Positions 1 through 11,984 are shown, counted from the stretch's first letter. The stretch is DNA of 64,000 bases from Chlorocebus sabaeus (GCF_047675955.1 NC_132912.1:20000500-20064499); one strand, 5' to 3'. The notes: generated by a model not told the origin, from the sequence alone. Program-made: numbers and translations.

Positions 1-1017
1 TAATTTGAGAACGTGTGATTATATATGATAATTTTCAGATGTAATAACATTCATTATTAGTAATATAATTAAATAATTTTTAAGTAGAAGGACTAACTGC
101 AAGATTTGTTTTTGCAAAAATGAAAGTTCTACCATGTTTATCTTCTTCCATAATCAATGAAACTGAAAAAAATACTTGTTTGCCCTGTAACATCAAACTC
201 ATTAAGAAATTATTTTATCTTGAGTACCACAAACTTGAAAGTTATATTTATTATTGATTTTTTGAAGAGAAAAATAAATAATATTTTTCCAAGTAGACAG
301 ACAATTTGAAGCTTAACCTTGAATCATTCGCTCAATACATACAAAGAAGAGGGAAGCTAGTTTATTTTTTATTTGTATTTTTTTTGTTTTGTTTCAATTT
401 TTATTTTAGATTCAGGTGGCACATGCTCAGGCTTGTTACTGGAGTATATTGTGTGATGGTAAGGTTTAGAGTGCAAATGATCCCAGTTCAAATTAAACTT
501 GACATCAAAGAATTTAGATATAATAATCATCAGATTTATTTTGGTTATATATAGGTAAATTCTCTTTCTCTTGCTGCACTTAAGAATTTTACATCTATAT
601 AGTGTTTGGAAACGTTAAAACAGGTTTTAATTTACACATATGTCTTGCAAGCAGAACTGGTGGAAAATTAACAGTGACAACAAAAATTAACTTTACAACA
701 ACCAAAACGAATTTTCATCTAGTCTGGTGAGCCTAGCTGGTAGAAAATTAACAACAACAGCAAACTTTAATGACAATGAAAAAACTGACATTAATTTAGA
801 GATTAATGCCTATGGCTTATGTATTTATTTGTCGGGGAAGCAGAAAACGAGGAATTTTCTGGATCAATGGAAGTTGAGACCCATCCCACTGTCAAATAAT
901 TGGAATTGTCAAACTCCAGAGTACTTACTTACTCCTTGCCCATAGACATGTTTGACCTAGAACAATTTCTTACATGCACCAGACATTCATGAAATATATA
1001 TTAAAATAAAGCTTGAA
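1..1017. other. AT-rich DNA, no recognised feature
   Basis: No repeat family, RNA gene or coding signal was recognised. Short open frames here (82 and 72 codons) have compositions dictated by AT-rich sequence, no homology I know, and no splice or promoter context. Confidence 0.6.
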
Positions 1018-1115
1018 GGGTGAATTAAACAAATATTTGCTTAGAATCTACAATGGTATAGCCACTGGGCTGGATTTCATATACAGAGTTCTTGCCCTTG
1101 GGAGTTTTACGACTT
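1018..1115 (+). repeat. L2-like LINE relic
   Basis: The order of words (aacaaatattt, then a degenerate lifecycle of the L2 tail: ggctggattt..atacagagtt..ttgcccttgggag) resembles the sense 3' end of L2, where a run on body length, a 'gggatacag' stretch and 'ctgccctcatggag' follow each other. It is strongly decayed, so this is a tentative call. Confidence 0.4.
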
Positions 1116-2734
1116 CTTTTCTTTACGCTTTGTCTATGCTAGAAAACAAAAAGAGAAATAGAAATAAACAGATTATAAAATAAAAACAACCCAGAAACTC
1201 AAAAGATGGCGCATTAACCACATGTAGAATTCACTCAGGATTTGCGAAGGGGAAGGTAACCATTTTCTTTGCCTGTCTCCTGCTACTCCTCTTCCACCCT
1301 GGCTTGTGTTTTTCGTTTTCATCCCAGAGAATCGCCTCCAGTCCCATTGAGGCCTCTCAGACCAGTTGTTTATCTGACTTTTGCCCTTAAAGCTGCTTCT
1401 CATAACTTTTGCATTACGCTTATGTAAAATGTACATACTTCATTGATACGCTAGTCACTTAAGGAATAAGTTATCATAAGGTCCAATTTATTTTCCAACC
1501 AGGTAGTTTATGAAGATCAAACAACCTGCTTGCCCTTCATCTGCTACTAGAGCTGGTGATGTTCTGATAATTAAACATTTTGGCATTTAAATTACCAACT
1601 GTTGCCTAATTGAGATATCATTTCTACAAAATTAATGCAGGATTTTTTGATTGCACATATGAGAATAAATACTCATGAACCTTATCAAGACTCAGAAAGG
1701 ACCTTTGAAGCTTGAGTCACCAAAATCAAAGTATAAAAGGAGCATTAGTTTGCTAGTAATTGTAAGTTTTAAATATATATTTGGTCTGAAAGTATCACTA
1801 AATTCTTATGGGGAAAAAGTGAAGTTGTAAAAATCTATAAATCATTCAACTTCATATAGGAGCCAAATGTGAAAAGATGATAAGGATACTAAATTAGCAG
1901 TATATATTACTACAATAAATACTAGTTAAGTATTTAAGGTTTCTTTAACATCTTTATGTGTTCATGGTATGAGATGGGTTAATTTGAGTATTTTTTATTA
2001 ATCTGGCTCACCAGTTCTAATTTTATGTTAACTTCAAATCTTGATATTTCTTGGGTCAAGAGCATCTGGTTATTTAACTTTTTGCCATATTTTCCTAGAT
2101 GGTTAGAGAATTATTACACTTAAAGTCTTCAAGATGCATCACAACGAGAAAAGATGTAGACATAAAAATAGGAAATTTATCACATTTTTTGGAATTTCAA
2201 TTTGGCTACATTGTTTTTCTATGTCCCACTTAAAGGAACTTTAATGATTATTTCCAAAGGCATGTAGCCAGTGAGATTTCATGTGCCTACTTAATTATCT
2301 GATTATCTTCATCACTCCACAAAGGATTTTGAAAAGCACACAATAAGATTGAAGTACAAATAGATGCAATATGAGAATTAGAGAAAATATAGAGAACAGA
2401 AGATCAAGGAGGGCCTGGGAGGGGTATGATGGGAAGTGGTATTTGGAATAACAACTTACGAGACATCTCTTTTAAACAATCAGTTAGTCAAGTTGAGATT
2501 TTGGTTCTGAACTTCTTGAAGACTAAAGCAAAAGAGAAATCAACAGTTACAGGGTTCTCAATGTCCATTATGAAAATGTATGCCATTTCTTTAAAAGGAA
2601 CAAAATTTTTCCTCAACTTTAGGTAAGAAAAAAAAGCAAACACTATGCAGTATTTCTTCAGGTTGAAGTGTAGTGGTCAAAGTTTTCATCAACATCCACA
2701 TAGTTTTGGAAATAATGGATGCCTCATGGTTTTC
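1116..2734. other. Unique AT-rich DNA
   Basis: Nothing recognisable beyond simple AT-richness. Open frames of 87 codons (minus, 1173-1436) and 66 codons (plus, 2426-2626) show no known domain. This is the pre-insertion flank of the L1 that follows. Confidence 0.55.
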
Positions 2735-2750
2735 TGTGTTCGGGTTTCTT
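2735..2750 (+). repeat. Target-site duplication, left copy (L1)
   Basis: tgtgttcgggtttctt here matches tgtgttagggtttctt at 6958-6973 in 15 of 16 positions. The two copies bracket the antisense L1 exactly and so define both of its ends. Read in L1 orientation the repeat begins AAGAAA, the A-rich start usual for L1-endonuclease target sites. Confidence 0.93.
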
Positions 2751-2985
2751 ATTTATTTATTTATTTCTTATTTCAATAGGTTTTTGGGGAGTAGGTAGTA
2801 TTTGGTTACATGCATAAGTTCTTTAGTGGTAATTTCTGAGATTTTGGTGCACCCATCACCCAAGCAGTGTATATTGTACCCAATGTGTAGTTTTTTATCC
2901 CTCACCCCTGCCTGCACTTTGCCCAGAGTCCCCAAGGTTCATTGTATCCTTTTTATGCCTTTGTTTCCTCATAGCTTAGCTCCCA
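2751..2985 (-). other. L1 3'UTR and A-tail remnant
   Basis: Starts with TTTA-type repeats (complement of the A-rich tail) followed by the conserved antisense 3'UTR order: 'tttttgggga', 'ggttacatg', 'gtgcacccatcacc', 'tttatccctcaccc'. It precedes the ORF2 stop region near 2986. Confidence 0.9.
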
Positions 2986-5900
2986 CTTATGAGTGGGAGC
3001 ATACGGTGTTTGGTTTCCATTCCTGAGATACTTCACTTAGAATAATAGTCTCCAATCCCATCCAGGTTGCTACAAATGCCATTATTTCATTCCTTTTTAT
3101 GGCTGAGTAGTATTCCATGATATATATGTATGATGTGTGTGTGTACACACACACATATATGTATATATATACACACACATATATATATAAAACAATTTCT
3201 TTATATACTCATTGATTGATGGACATTTGGGCTGGTTCTATATTTTTGCAATTGCAAATTGTGCTGCTATAAACATGTGTATGCAAGTATCTTTTTCATA
3301 TATTGACTTCTTTTCCTCTGGGTAGATACCTAGTAATGGGATTGCTGGATCAAACAGTAGATCTACTTTTATTTCTTCAAGGAATCTCCACACTGTTTTC
3401 CATAGTGGTTATACTGGTTTACATTCCCACCAGCAATGTAAAAGTGTTCCCTTTTACCACCTCCACGCCAACATCTTTTATTTTTTGTTTTTTAGATTAT
3501 GTCCATTCTTGCAGGAGTGAGGTGGTATTGCCTTGTGGTTTTGATTTACATTTCCCTGATAGCTGGTGATGTTGAGCATTTTTCCATATGCTTGTTGGCC
3601 ATTTGTATATCTTCTTTTGAGAATTGTCTATTCCAGTCCTTAGCCTACTTTTTGATGGGATTGTTTGTTTTTTTTGTTTTTGTTTTTGTTTTGTTTTTTT
3701 GCAATTTGTTTGAGTTCTTTGTAGATTCTGGATATTAATCCTTTGTCGGATGTATAGATTATGAAGATTTTCTCCCACTCTGTGGGCTGTCTGTTAACTC
3801 TGCTGATTATTTCTTTTGCTGTGCAGAAGCTTTTTAGTTTATTTAACTTCCATCTATTTGTCTTTGTTTTTGTTGCATTTGCTTTCGAGTTCTTGGTCAT
3901 GAAGTCTTTGCCTAAGCCATTGTCTCAAAGGGCTTTTTTGATGTTATCATCTAGAATTTTTCTAGTTCAGGTCTTAGATTTAGGTCTTCGATCCATGTTG
4001 AGTTGAGGTTTGTATAAGGTGAGAGAAGAGGATCCAGTTTCATTCTTCTACCTGTGGCTTTCCAGTTATCCCAGCACCATTTGTTGAACAGGTTGTCCTT
4101 TCCCCACCGTATGTTTTTGTTTGTTTTGTTGAAGATGAGTTGGCTATAAGTATTCGGCTTTATTTCTGAGTTCTCTGTTCTGTTCCATTGGTCTGTCCTA
4201 TTTTTATATCAGTACCATGCTGTTTGGGAGACTATGGCCTTACAGTATAGTTTGAAGTTGGGTAATGTGATGCCTCCAGATATGTTCTTTTTGCTCAGTC
4301 TTGCTTTGGCTATGCGGGCTCTTTTCTGGTTCTATATAAATTTTAGGATTTTTTTTTTCTAGTTCTGTGAAAAATCATGGCGGTATTTTGATGGGAATTG
4401 CATTAAATTTGTAGATTGCTTTTGGCAGTGTGGTCATTTTCACAATATTGATTCTAACCATCCATGAGCATGGGATGTGTTTGGATTCGTTTGTGTCATA
4501 TATGATTTCTTTCTGCAGTGTTTTGTAGTTTTCCTTGTAAAGGTCTTTGACCTCCTTGGTAAGGTATATTCCTAAGTATTTTATTTTATTTTATTTGCAG
4601 CTATTGTAAAATGTATTGAGTTCTTTATTTGATTCTCAGCTTGGTTGCTGTTGGTTTATAGCAGAGCTACTGATTTGTATACATTAATTTTGTATCCTGA
4701 AACTTTGCTATTTTCATTTACCTGTTCTAGGAACTTTTTGGAAGAGCTTTTAGGGTTTTCTAGGTATACAATCATATCATCAACAAATAGCAACAGTTTG
4801 ACTTCCTCTTTACCAATTGGGATGCCCTTGATTTCTTTCTCTTGTCTGATTGTCTAGCTAGGACTTCTCGTACTGTGTTGAATAGAAGTGGTGAAAGTTG
4901 GCATCCTTGTCTTGTTCTAGTTCTCAGAGAGGATGCTTTCAACTTTTCCCTCTTTGGTACAATGTTTGCTGTGGGTTTGTCATAGATGTTTTTTATTACC
5001 TTAAAGTATGCCCCTTCTATGCTGATTTTGCTGTGGGTTTTAATCATAAAAGAATGCTGGATTTTGTCAAATGATTTTCCTGCATCTATTGAGATGATCA
5101 CATCATGTTTAATTCTGTTTATGTGGTGTATCACATTTATTGACTTACGTATGTTAAACCATCTCTGCCTCCCTGGTAGGAAACCCACTTGATCATATCA
5201 GATTATCTTTTTGATATGCTGTAGGATTGAGTTAGCTAATGTTTTGTTGAGGATTTTTGCATCTGTGTTCATTAGGGATATTCGTCTGTAGGTTCTTTTG
5301 TTGTTGTTGTTGTTATGTCCTTTTCTGGTTTGGGTATTGGGTGATACTGGCTTCACAGAATGATTTAGGGAGGATTCCCTCTTTCTTTATCCTGTGGAAT
5401 AGTGTCAATAGGATTGGTACCAATTCTTCTTTGAATGTCTCATAGAATTCAGCTGTGAATCTGTGTGGTCCTGGACTTTTCTTTGTTGTTTTTTTTTTTT
5501 AAAATTACCATTTCAATCTCACTTGTTACTGATCTGTTCAGAGTTTCTGCATCTTCCTGGTTTAATCTAGGAGGGTTGTATATTTCCAGGAATTTATCCT
5601 TCTCCTCTAGGTTTTCTAGTTTATGTGCATAAAGGTGCTTATAGTACCCTTGAATAATCTTTTGTATTTCTGTGGTATCAGTTGTAATATCCCCCATTTT
5701 GTTTCTAATTGAGCTTATTTGGATTTTTTTTTTTCTTTTCCTGGTTAATCTTGCTAATGGTCTATCAATTTTGTTCATCTTTTCAATGAACCAGTTTTTT
5801 TTTTTGTTTCATTTATCTTTTATATTTTTGTTTGTTTGTTTGTTTGTTTCAGTTTCATTTAGTTCTGCTCTCATCTTCGTTATTTATTTTCTTCTGCTGG

Positions 5901-6516
5901 GTTTGGGTTTGGATTGTTCTTGTTTCTCCAGTTGCATGAGGTTTGACCTTAGATTGTCTATTTGTGCTCTTTCAGACTTTTTGATGTAGGCATGAATGCT
6001 ATGAATTTTCCTTTTAGCACTGCTTTTGCTATATCCCAGAGGTTTTGATAGGATGTGTCACTATTATTCAGTTCAAATATTTTTTAAATTTTTATCTTAA
6101 TTTCATTGTTGACCCAATGATCATTCAGGATCAGTTTATTGAATTTCCATGTATTTGCATAGTTTTGAGGATTCCTTTTGAAGTTGATTTCCAATTTTAT
6201 TTCACTATGGTCTGGGAGAGTACCTGATATAATTTTGATTTTCTTAAATCTACTGAGGCTTGTTTTGTGTCCTATCATATGGTCTGTCTTGGAGAACGTT
6301 CCATGTGCTGATGAACATAATGCATATTCTACAGTTGTCGGGTAGAATGTTCTGTAAATATTTATTAATTCCATTTGTTGTAGTGTATAGTTTAAGTCCC
6401 TTGTTTCTTTGTTAACTTTCTGTCTTGATGACCTGTCTAGTGCAGTCAGTGAAGCATTACATCCCCCACTATTATTGTGTTACTGTCTATCTCATTTTTT
6501 AGGTCTAGTAGTAATT
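2986..6516 (-). pseudogene. L1 ORF2 (endonuclease/reverse transcriptase) remnant
   Basis: This is a broken copy of the L1 ORF2 protein, which nicks target DNA and reverse-transcribes L1 RNA. Conceptual minus-strand translation shows recognisable pieces: the C-terminal MEYYSAIKRNEIM block (about 3100-3000), the reverse-transcriptase core region with a RQGCQLSPLLFN-type motif (about 4900), the GFLPGRQ and DAGKSFDKIQH segments (5190-5050), the region just upstream of RT (5778-5449) and the C-terminal endonuclease SSAHGTFSKTDH and ISGTLPDHSEIK segments (6374-6100). The expected YADD-box region is disrupted near 4860. Frames shift repeatedly, so no functional product is possible. The N-terminal half of the endonuclease domain is missing at the deletion junction near 6516. 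Confidence 0.95.
3118..3192. repeat. TA/TG/CA compound microsatellite
   Basis: Alternating TATA, TGTG and ACAC runs lie at the point where L1 normally has only a short gtatatatgta. The microsatellite therefore expanded from a short seed in the L1 ORF2 3' region. Such alternating purine-pyrimidine DNA is commonly length-polymorphic. Confidence 0.9.
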
Positions 6517-6524
6517 ACTACTAG
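6505..6524. other. Perfect 20-bp palindrome at L1 deletion junction
   Basis: ctagtagtaattactactag equals its own reverse complement. The left half continues L1 ORF2 sequence; the right half matches neither the expected ORF2 continuation nor, as far as I can judge, the 5'UTR that starts just after it. It sits exactly where the internal deletion joins. Confidence 0.85.
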
Positions 6525-6957
6525 ATTATGGCTGCCTCTGCTGAGTCATACAGGTCACTAGGGAAGTGAGGGAAACCCAGCAGTCACAGGCCTCACCCCA
6601 CTCCCACATAGCCCACAGTCCCAAAAGCTAGTCTCACTCCAACCATGCCCCAACCCCTGCCCACCCCCAGCAATGGCATCAAGTCTGTTTCCAGGCAGCT
6701 GGTGACCAGGGCTGAGAATTTCCCCAGACCGCAAGCCTCCCTGCTGAGAAAGCAAGCAGACTCACAGTTTTTCAGTGTCTCATGAAACCTGTAGCAGTGA
6801 TCCAGTTCCTTCAAAGGATCTGTGGATTATCTCGATTTCTTGGTATGCTCCTGTGGTAGTTCTTAGAGCAAAAGTTCACAATGTGAGTCTCGACATGCTG
6901 CTCTGTCTGTCCAAGCGGGAGCTGCAAGCTTGTCCTGCCTTCTATGCACCATCTTCC
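6525..6957 (-). promoter_or_regulatory. L1 5'UTR (promoter) remnant
   Basis: GC-richer block with the antisense words of older primate L1 5'UTRs, such as gaaacccagcagtcacagg, gtttccaggcagctggtgac and the terminal tgcaccatcttcctg. Read on the minus strand it begins with GGAAGATGGTG, the position where L1 carries its YY1-type start-site element (core AAGATGG). Its decay and its loss of coding sequence make any present promoter activity speculative. Confidence 0.85.
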
Positions 6958-6973
6958 TGTGTTAGGGTTTCTT
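6958..6973 (+). repeat. Target-site duplication, right copy (L1)
   Basis: tgtgttagggtttctt, one mismatch from the left copy at 2735-2750, abutting the L1 5' end. Confidence 0.93.
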
Positions 6974-8065
6974 AGCATAAGCCAAGGACGTATGTTATTA
7001 GGAAAAAGATTTTAGTAAGTAAGAATCCTAGATTTGAAGGGACATCCTTGAATGCTATAAACTACTACTTCTTGGGAAGTGAGACCCTCTTTAATCTCCA
7101 CTTCAGCTGATGTCATGTAGAAAAGGAACACCCTCCCTCTACAATGTGTGCTAGCCTTTTATGTCATCAGACATCACTCCTGCAGGGTGCTCTTTGACCC
7201 ACCTCATATGCACAGAAATACTCTGTGCTGCTCACCACTTTCAGGTTGACTTTAAGATGTAGGCATAGGTAGCACCCTAAATCTTAATGGGAAACAAAAC
7301 CTCATGTGCTCTGATTGGTTCACTGTAATTGTTTCCTTGTTGATAGATGAGCACAGTTTCCTTTTCCCTTTGTTTATTTTAATTGGCGTATGGATGGGTT
7401 CTTGGATGATTTTGGCATAGCCATAGCCATGAATCCAAAAGGATAGTCAGTGGAAATAATTTAACTAGAGGTCAAAAGAAACATGGCCCAAGCATCCAGC
7501 TATCTGATGGTTTGGGTTTATTGAGATATAAAACCTTTGGCAAAGTGATACTTTTAAGCCATTCTTTGTAAATATTATTTCTCCTAACTGGGTTTTTAAT
7601 AGACTCTGGAAAATAAGCAATTAAAGGTTGTTTTGGGGTTCTCTTGTAAGAGACCCAAAGGAGGCATTCTGAGTAAGTGGTCTCGGGAAGACTCACACAC
7701 TTAAAAATCAACAGAGTGCGGGAAAAGGTGGCAGGACTGGTGATATTTTGCAAACACTGAGGGTCCCTATAATGAGTGCTTTCTGGATTTGCTTATCTAA
7801 CTCAACCAGTCAGCCACAGAAAATTCTCAATTGTACTCCCAATTAAATTATGATTTAGAATAAATAGCTCCTTTTGAATACCCCAGAATGAATTCTTTAA
7901 TTGCAAAAGGTACCCTGAAGTTACAAAATATTAGACTTTTTTCCTGATGTCATTGGATATAAGCCAAATTAATTTAGGATGTATCTGCCAGATACCATGA
8001 TTTTAGTTTTTGAGTAGAATATTTTAAGACAGTCTTTCTGACAATAATTGACAAGTTGTAATGAC
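6974..8065. other. Unique DNA, no recognised feature
   Basis: Moderately AT-rich with no repeat I can name. The 93-codon minus frame at 7472-7753 has no recognised domain and no gene context. Confidence 0.5.
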
Positions 8066-8315
8066 CATTTATTGAGGCTATTTCTAGTTCATTCATTTTT
8101 ACAAGAAATATTTACTGTGAACCTGTTATATATCTGGGCCCTGTTCTAGTGTTGAAGAGATACAACAGTGGAAAAAAAAAAAAGGACTCAAATCTCTGCC
8201 TTGATGGATTTTACATTCTAGTGATGTGAAACAGACACAAACTAAAGTGAATGATAGGGCGTGTTAGACAGTGATGAGTGGTATGGAGCGAAATAAAGAA
8301 GAGGGAGGGACTAAA
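8066..8315 (+). repeat. L2 LINE fragment, left part
   Basis: Follows the sense L2 3' end: attcattttt..aaatatttactgtgaacctg, ggccctgttctagtgttg, gatacaacagtgg, ctctgccttgatggattttacattctagtg, acagacac. An A run (about 8171-8182) has grown inside it. The continuation of the same L2 is found at 8936-9010. Confidence 0.8.
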
Positions 8316-8386
8316 GTGTGAGTGTGTGCGTGTGTATGTGTGTTCACGTGTGTGTGTGCATGTGTATGTGCACATGCGTGTGTGTT
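8316..8386. repeat. Imperfect (TG)n microsatellite
   Basis: About 70 bp of GT dinucleotides with interruptions (gtgtgtgcgtg, tgtatgtg, ttcacgtg, cacatgcg). It lies inside the interrupted L2. Confidence 0.9.
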
Positions 8387-8392
8387 TTAAGA

Positions 8393-8935
8393 TGCGTGTT
8401 ACTATTATTCAGGCATAGGGTGGCCAGTGGATTAGGAAACAATTGGCACTGAGTGATAGTTTGTTACTCACAGATCCCGGGAGTAGGAGACACATCATGC
8501 CACAGCACGCAAGGTCACATGGGAAACACCAGGGCCAGTCAGGAGGAAGATGAGCAAAAGGAAAATGTGAACAAGAGCTTGTATTATGGTTTATATAGAA
8601 ATAAACAGGTGAGGCAGGGGAAACGGATTCTGGATTGGCTAGTGTGAATATTTTTAGTGGATTCTGTGGTATAGGGACTGTCCTTAGTTGCCCGTTACAT
8701 GACTCTGGGGAGATTGGGGCAGGTGGACAGTGATTGTGTGAGAGCCCCATAGGGGAGGTGGTTGGGGGGGTGGGCCATGGATTGGTTGGTTTGCATATCA
8801 CAGGTGTACTCATAGGCCAGTGGATTTTACTATCTCTCGGAAGGGACTAATCCAGGAAGGGGCAGTTTCTCCTGAGTCAGCAAGGCCCCAGCACCAAAAA
8901 TACAGATGATAAAGACATATTTAATGCTATGCACG
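8393..8935 (-). mobile_element. Likely solo ERV LTR inserted in L2 (family not identified)
   Basis: This block separates two collinear halves of one L2, so it is probably an insertion. On the minus strand its architecture is LTR-like: CCAATC-type boxes (aaccaaccaatcc near 8785), a TATA-like tatataaacc near 8595, then a pyrimidine-richer region. No coding sequence is evident; the 134-codon minus frame (8409-8813) is incidental. I could not find clean target-site duplications or assign a family, so a class I ERV LTR is an inference. Exact edges are uncertain by tens of bases. Confidence 0.4.
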
Positions 8936-9010
8936 TGTGTATTGTTGCTCTTTTAAATGAGGTGGTCAGAGAAGATTTCACATATAAAATGACATTTGGG
9001 CATTATTGTT
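8936..9010 (+). repeat. L2 LINE fragment, right part
   Basis: gaggtggtcagagaagatttcac..aaaatgacatttgggc matches the L2 words 'ggtggtcagggaaggcctc..gtgacatttgagc' and continues the L2 at 8066-8315 after the insertion. Confidence 0.7.
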
Positions 9011-11775
9011 CCCCTAAAATGCTAAGCGTTGCTCTTCTGTCTGCCTGGATCCCAGATATCTGTGCCTCTCATTCTCCACCCCATGTTTGACAGTGAACAG
9101 ACTGCACAGACATGTGTGATAGCCTGCCTGTCACCTGTTCGAGGGTTCTGATATTTTCTTTTCTTCTTTTTTTTTTCCCAAGCAAGGAAGCATGCGTGCA
9201 ACTGATCAATAATTAAAGTTGGTCAGCTTCAAAGAGATGGCAGTGTAACTCCTAGAAAGATTTATTATGGCATGGTAATCATTTTTTTTTTTTCCATGGA
9301 AATGTATTCATTAAATTTCCCTTTGATTTTCAGGAAGTAGAATTTTATTTTCTTGAGTGCTAAGAGCCTGAAATTCTGGCCTTAGATGATAGTGGTGACT
9401 CTCCATGATCATTTCCTTTAAGGATCTTGCTGTTTCTAGTTCCAAGAAACACTTTTTAAAAAGTTTAAGGTTTAACCACTTGTGTCTTATTACCCAGAAG
9501 TAACATTGACTATTCTGTTGTTTGTCCCAAGATGTTTCCATCCTTGTTTATGATGTCCTCACCCTCTCCCCACCTTCACAGTACATAGGAAAATCAACAA
9601 GTTAGCACAGGAACACAGAGAAGAATGGTATTCTGGGATCAACATTACGAAAAGGCAAACTGAAGATGGACTCAGTCCATGATCTGCAAAACCAAACAGA
9701 ACAGCAAAATAACCATACCTAAACAATAACATTAAATATGATTAAGGAGGTCATGGAACATGAAAGCAACCGCAACATAGATAGCACACCTTATTATGTT
9801 AGCTTTCCTAAATATGTGGCTAAATCAGCAACATTGACATTTTTAGTAGAAAATGCTTCAACAGAAAACAGGAAATCAACTTACTCGAGTGGTCTTCAAA
9901 TGCTTTTCTTGTATATCACTTAAAGGAATGTGGAAACCTATCTATTTCCTTGGTTATTTTACAGTTGACTTAAAAGTACCTGACTGCTAATAGCAGACTG
10001 TTCCGTCCTTGGCTCTAACTTTATTGCCATGAACTTCACTCACACACCTCTCATCTTCAGAAAATCACGTGGGCTTTAATGGCAAAACAGACACAGAATC
10101 TGACCAGTTTTCAGACCCTCACTGGTACCAAATGGGCCCCAGCTACCGAATCTCATGTTTCAAAACCTTTCATTGTAAGATTTAATCACTGTGTTACAAA
10201 AGAGTAATTTCTGGCTATAAAAGCGTGATGTCACTCTTTAAAATAAATCAGTTTTTTAAAAATAGCAGTTTATAATTCACAACTATTTACTAAAAGTATA
10301 TATGTAAATAAGATCTTAAAATAATTTTAGATGGTTGTTTTTATCCTTAAAATTATGTTTTCATTGTTATACCACAAAATTTCTGTCAACATAATTTATT
10401 TTCAGTTTTAAAATCTTTTACTAATCAATTTATTATCATTCTTTGAAATAAAAAACATGTTTATAAATTGAAATAGGACATTTTAAGAAGTTTTCTCTAG
10501 CGGTAATCTACAATATTTTGATTTATTTCTCTATATTGAGTGAGTTGGGATTACAATTGCTAGAAGTACCTAATTGATCAAAATATCACAAGTATTTTCT
10601 GTTTTCTGATAAGCAGTTATTAAACATAAAAGATAATGTACAGCTGAAATTTTATATCTAAAAGAGAGGGATGGGGGTGGGAGTTAGGGCCACTGATTAA
10701 GAACATTCTTCTAACATAGGAGTTGAATTGTCCTTTGCTTGGAGCTCAGGAGATGTTAACACTCCTAAAAAATGCACATATTAAGATTCTGATGAGTGAA
10801 AGGTATTCTCAGGGATCAGTTAGAAGACATAGTGAATGTAAGTTTAGGATCAAGATTATGTTTGTATTTCTCAGTGGTAATATGACTTACCTGACAATAT
10901 ACCCTACATATATTACCTCATTTATTCCACACAGCAGTTCTTGAGACTACATCAGGATACTGTCCATGGGTCTTTGTGTATTTCCAGGGAAGGGAGTTTC
11001 TAAACAGAGGCCCCGGAAAGCTCTGTTCCTAAAATGAGGAGACGACCTTGCTTTTCTTTGCTGAGTATTGCTATATTAAGACCACCTAATTCTCCTTAAT
11101 TTGAGTTTTTGATCACCAAACAACTTTGATTTCACCACCAAAATAAAGTTCCCTTCAAGGAACGCATACACTAGCAAAGTAGTCCTTACGACTGTTTTCT
11201 ATGATGTGTGTACATGAAAATGTCAGCATTCTGGTTTGTATATCAGCCTCTCCTGAATTTAGATAGTGTGAGTTGCTACTCAGAAACAAGTTTATGTGGG
11301 CAAGAACTGCAGCTGTGGACCTGTAAATAAGGTTACTAATCTCATAAAAGCTGAGAATCCCTGAATCAAACCTCAGGGATGTTGGTAAATATTGTCTGAC
11401 AATTTTATACCACACACTCACACATACACTCACACACAGATGAGATCATGAAGCTAATCTCATTTCTTTGTTTAGATTCATATTTATCTAGCCCAAACTA
11501 GGCTTTATTTTCATTTTGTAGAAAAAACAGAATTTATCCCAGAGTTATACCACCTCTGGTATGAGGTGGTATGACTCAGCATTGCATTATCCACACGCAA
11601 GTTAGCAAGAAGAAAGAGATTAATAAGGCTTATAAAAGCCAGTATATATTTCACCAAAGTCACAAATCGAACTTGACAACAGCTTGGCAAAAGATTAAGG
11701 AAATGAACAGATGACCACAGCAGAAGAGAAAAGGACCAACAAATCTATTTGCTCTTATTTACTCTCTCAATTATT
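9011..11775. other. Mostly unique AT-rich DNA
   Basis: Poly-T tracts near 9167 and 9281, otherwise nothing I can classify. Short frames (76, 61, 73, 92 codons) have no recognisable domains. 10240-10600 is especially AT-rich. Confidence 0.5.
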
Positions 11776-11960
11776 TTACTATTCATTCTTGCATTCATTT
11801 ATGTATTGAATGATTCATATATTAGTGAATGCTTTTGAGGTCAAGTAGTATTCAGTGTAGTAGAGATATCAAGAAGAATAAACCATGATCTCTACTTTGG
11901 AGAAGCTTGTTGTCTAATGGCTAGAGAGAATAGACACAGGTACATAGGTCATTACACAAA
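11776..11960 (+). repeat. L2 LINE fragment
   Basis: ttcattcttgcattcatttatg, ..agagatatcaagaagaataaacc, tctctactttggagaagcttgttgtctaatggc, agacacaggtac follow the order of the sense L2 3' end (cattcattca, gatacagagatgaa, ccctgccctcatggagcttacagtctagtg, agacag). Heavily diverged. Confidence 0.6.
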
Positions 11961-11984
11961 TGATGATGATGATCATGACAACAG

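Larger units (their letters stand above)
2751..6957 (-). mobile_element. L1 retrotransposon, both ends present, internally deleted
   Basis: The element is read on the minus strand. Left to right it shows the T-rich complement of the A tail, the 3'UTR, ORF2 from its C-terminus back into the endonuclease region, then an abrupt switch at about 6516-6524 into 5'UTR sequence that runs to the true L1 5' end. It is bracketed by 16-bp target-site duplications, so it inserted by target-primed reverse transcription as a full-length copy. At 4.2 kb it is about 2 kb short of a complete L1; ORF1 and the N-terminal half of the endonuclease region are gone. Many stops and frameshifts, plus expanded T and TA/TG runs, show it is dead. 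The 3'UTR and 5'UTR look like an older primate L1 (L1PB or old L1PA class); the subfamily is not certain. Confidence 0.95.

Noticed and set aside
3118..3192. Alternating TA/TG/CA run as a functional Z-DNA switch
   Set aside because: It is a microsatellite grown inside a dead L1; nothing links it to a gene.
4772..5188. 138-codon minus frame with reverse-transcriptase similarity
   Set aside because: It is part of the dead L1 ORF2 at 2986-6516 and not an independent gene.
8409..8813. 134-codon minus frame rich in proline
   Set aside because: Lies within the likely LTR insert; no domain.
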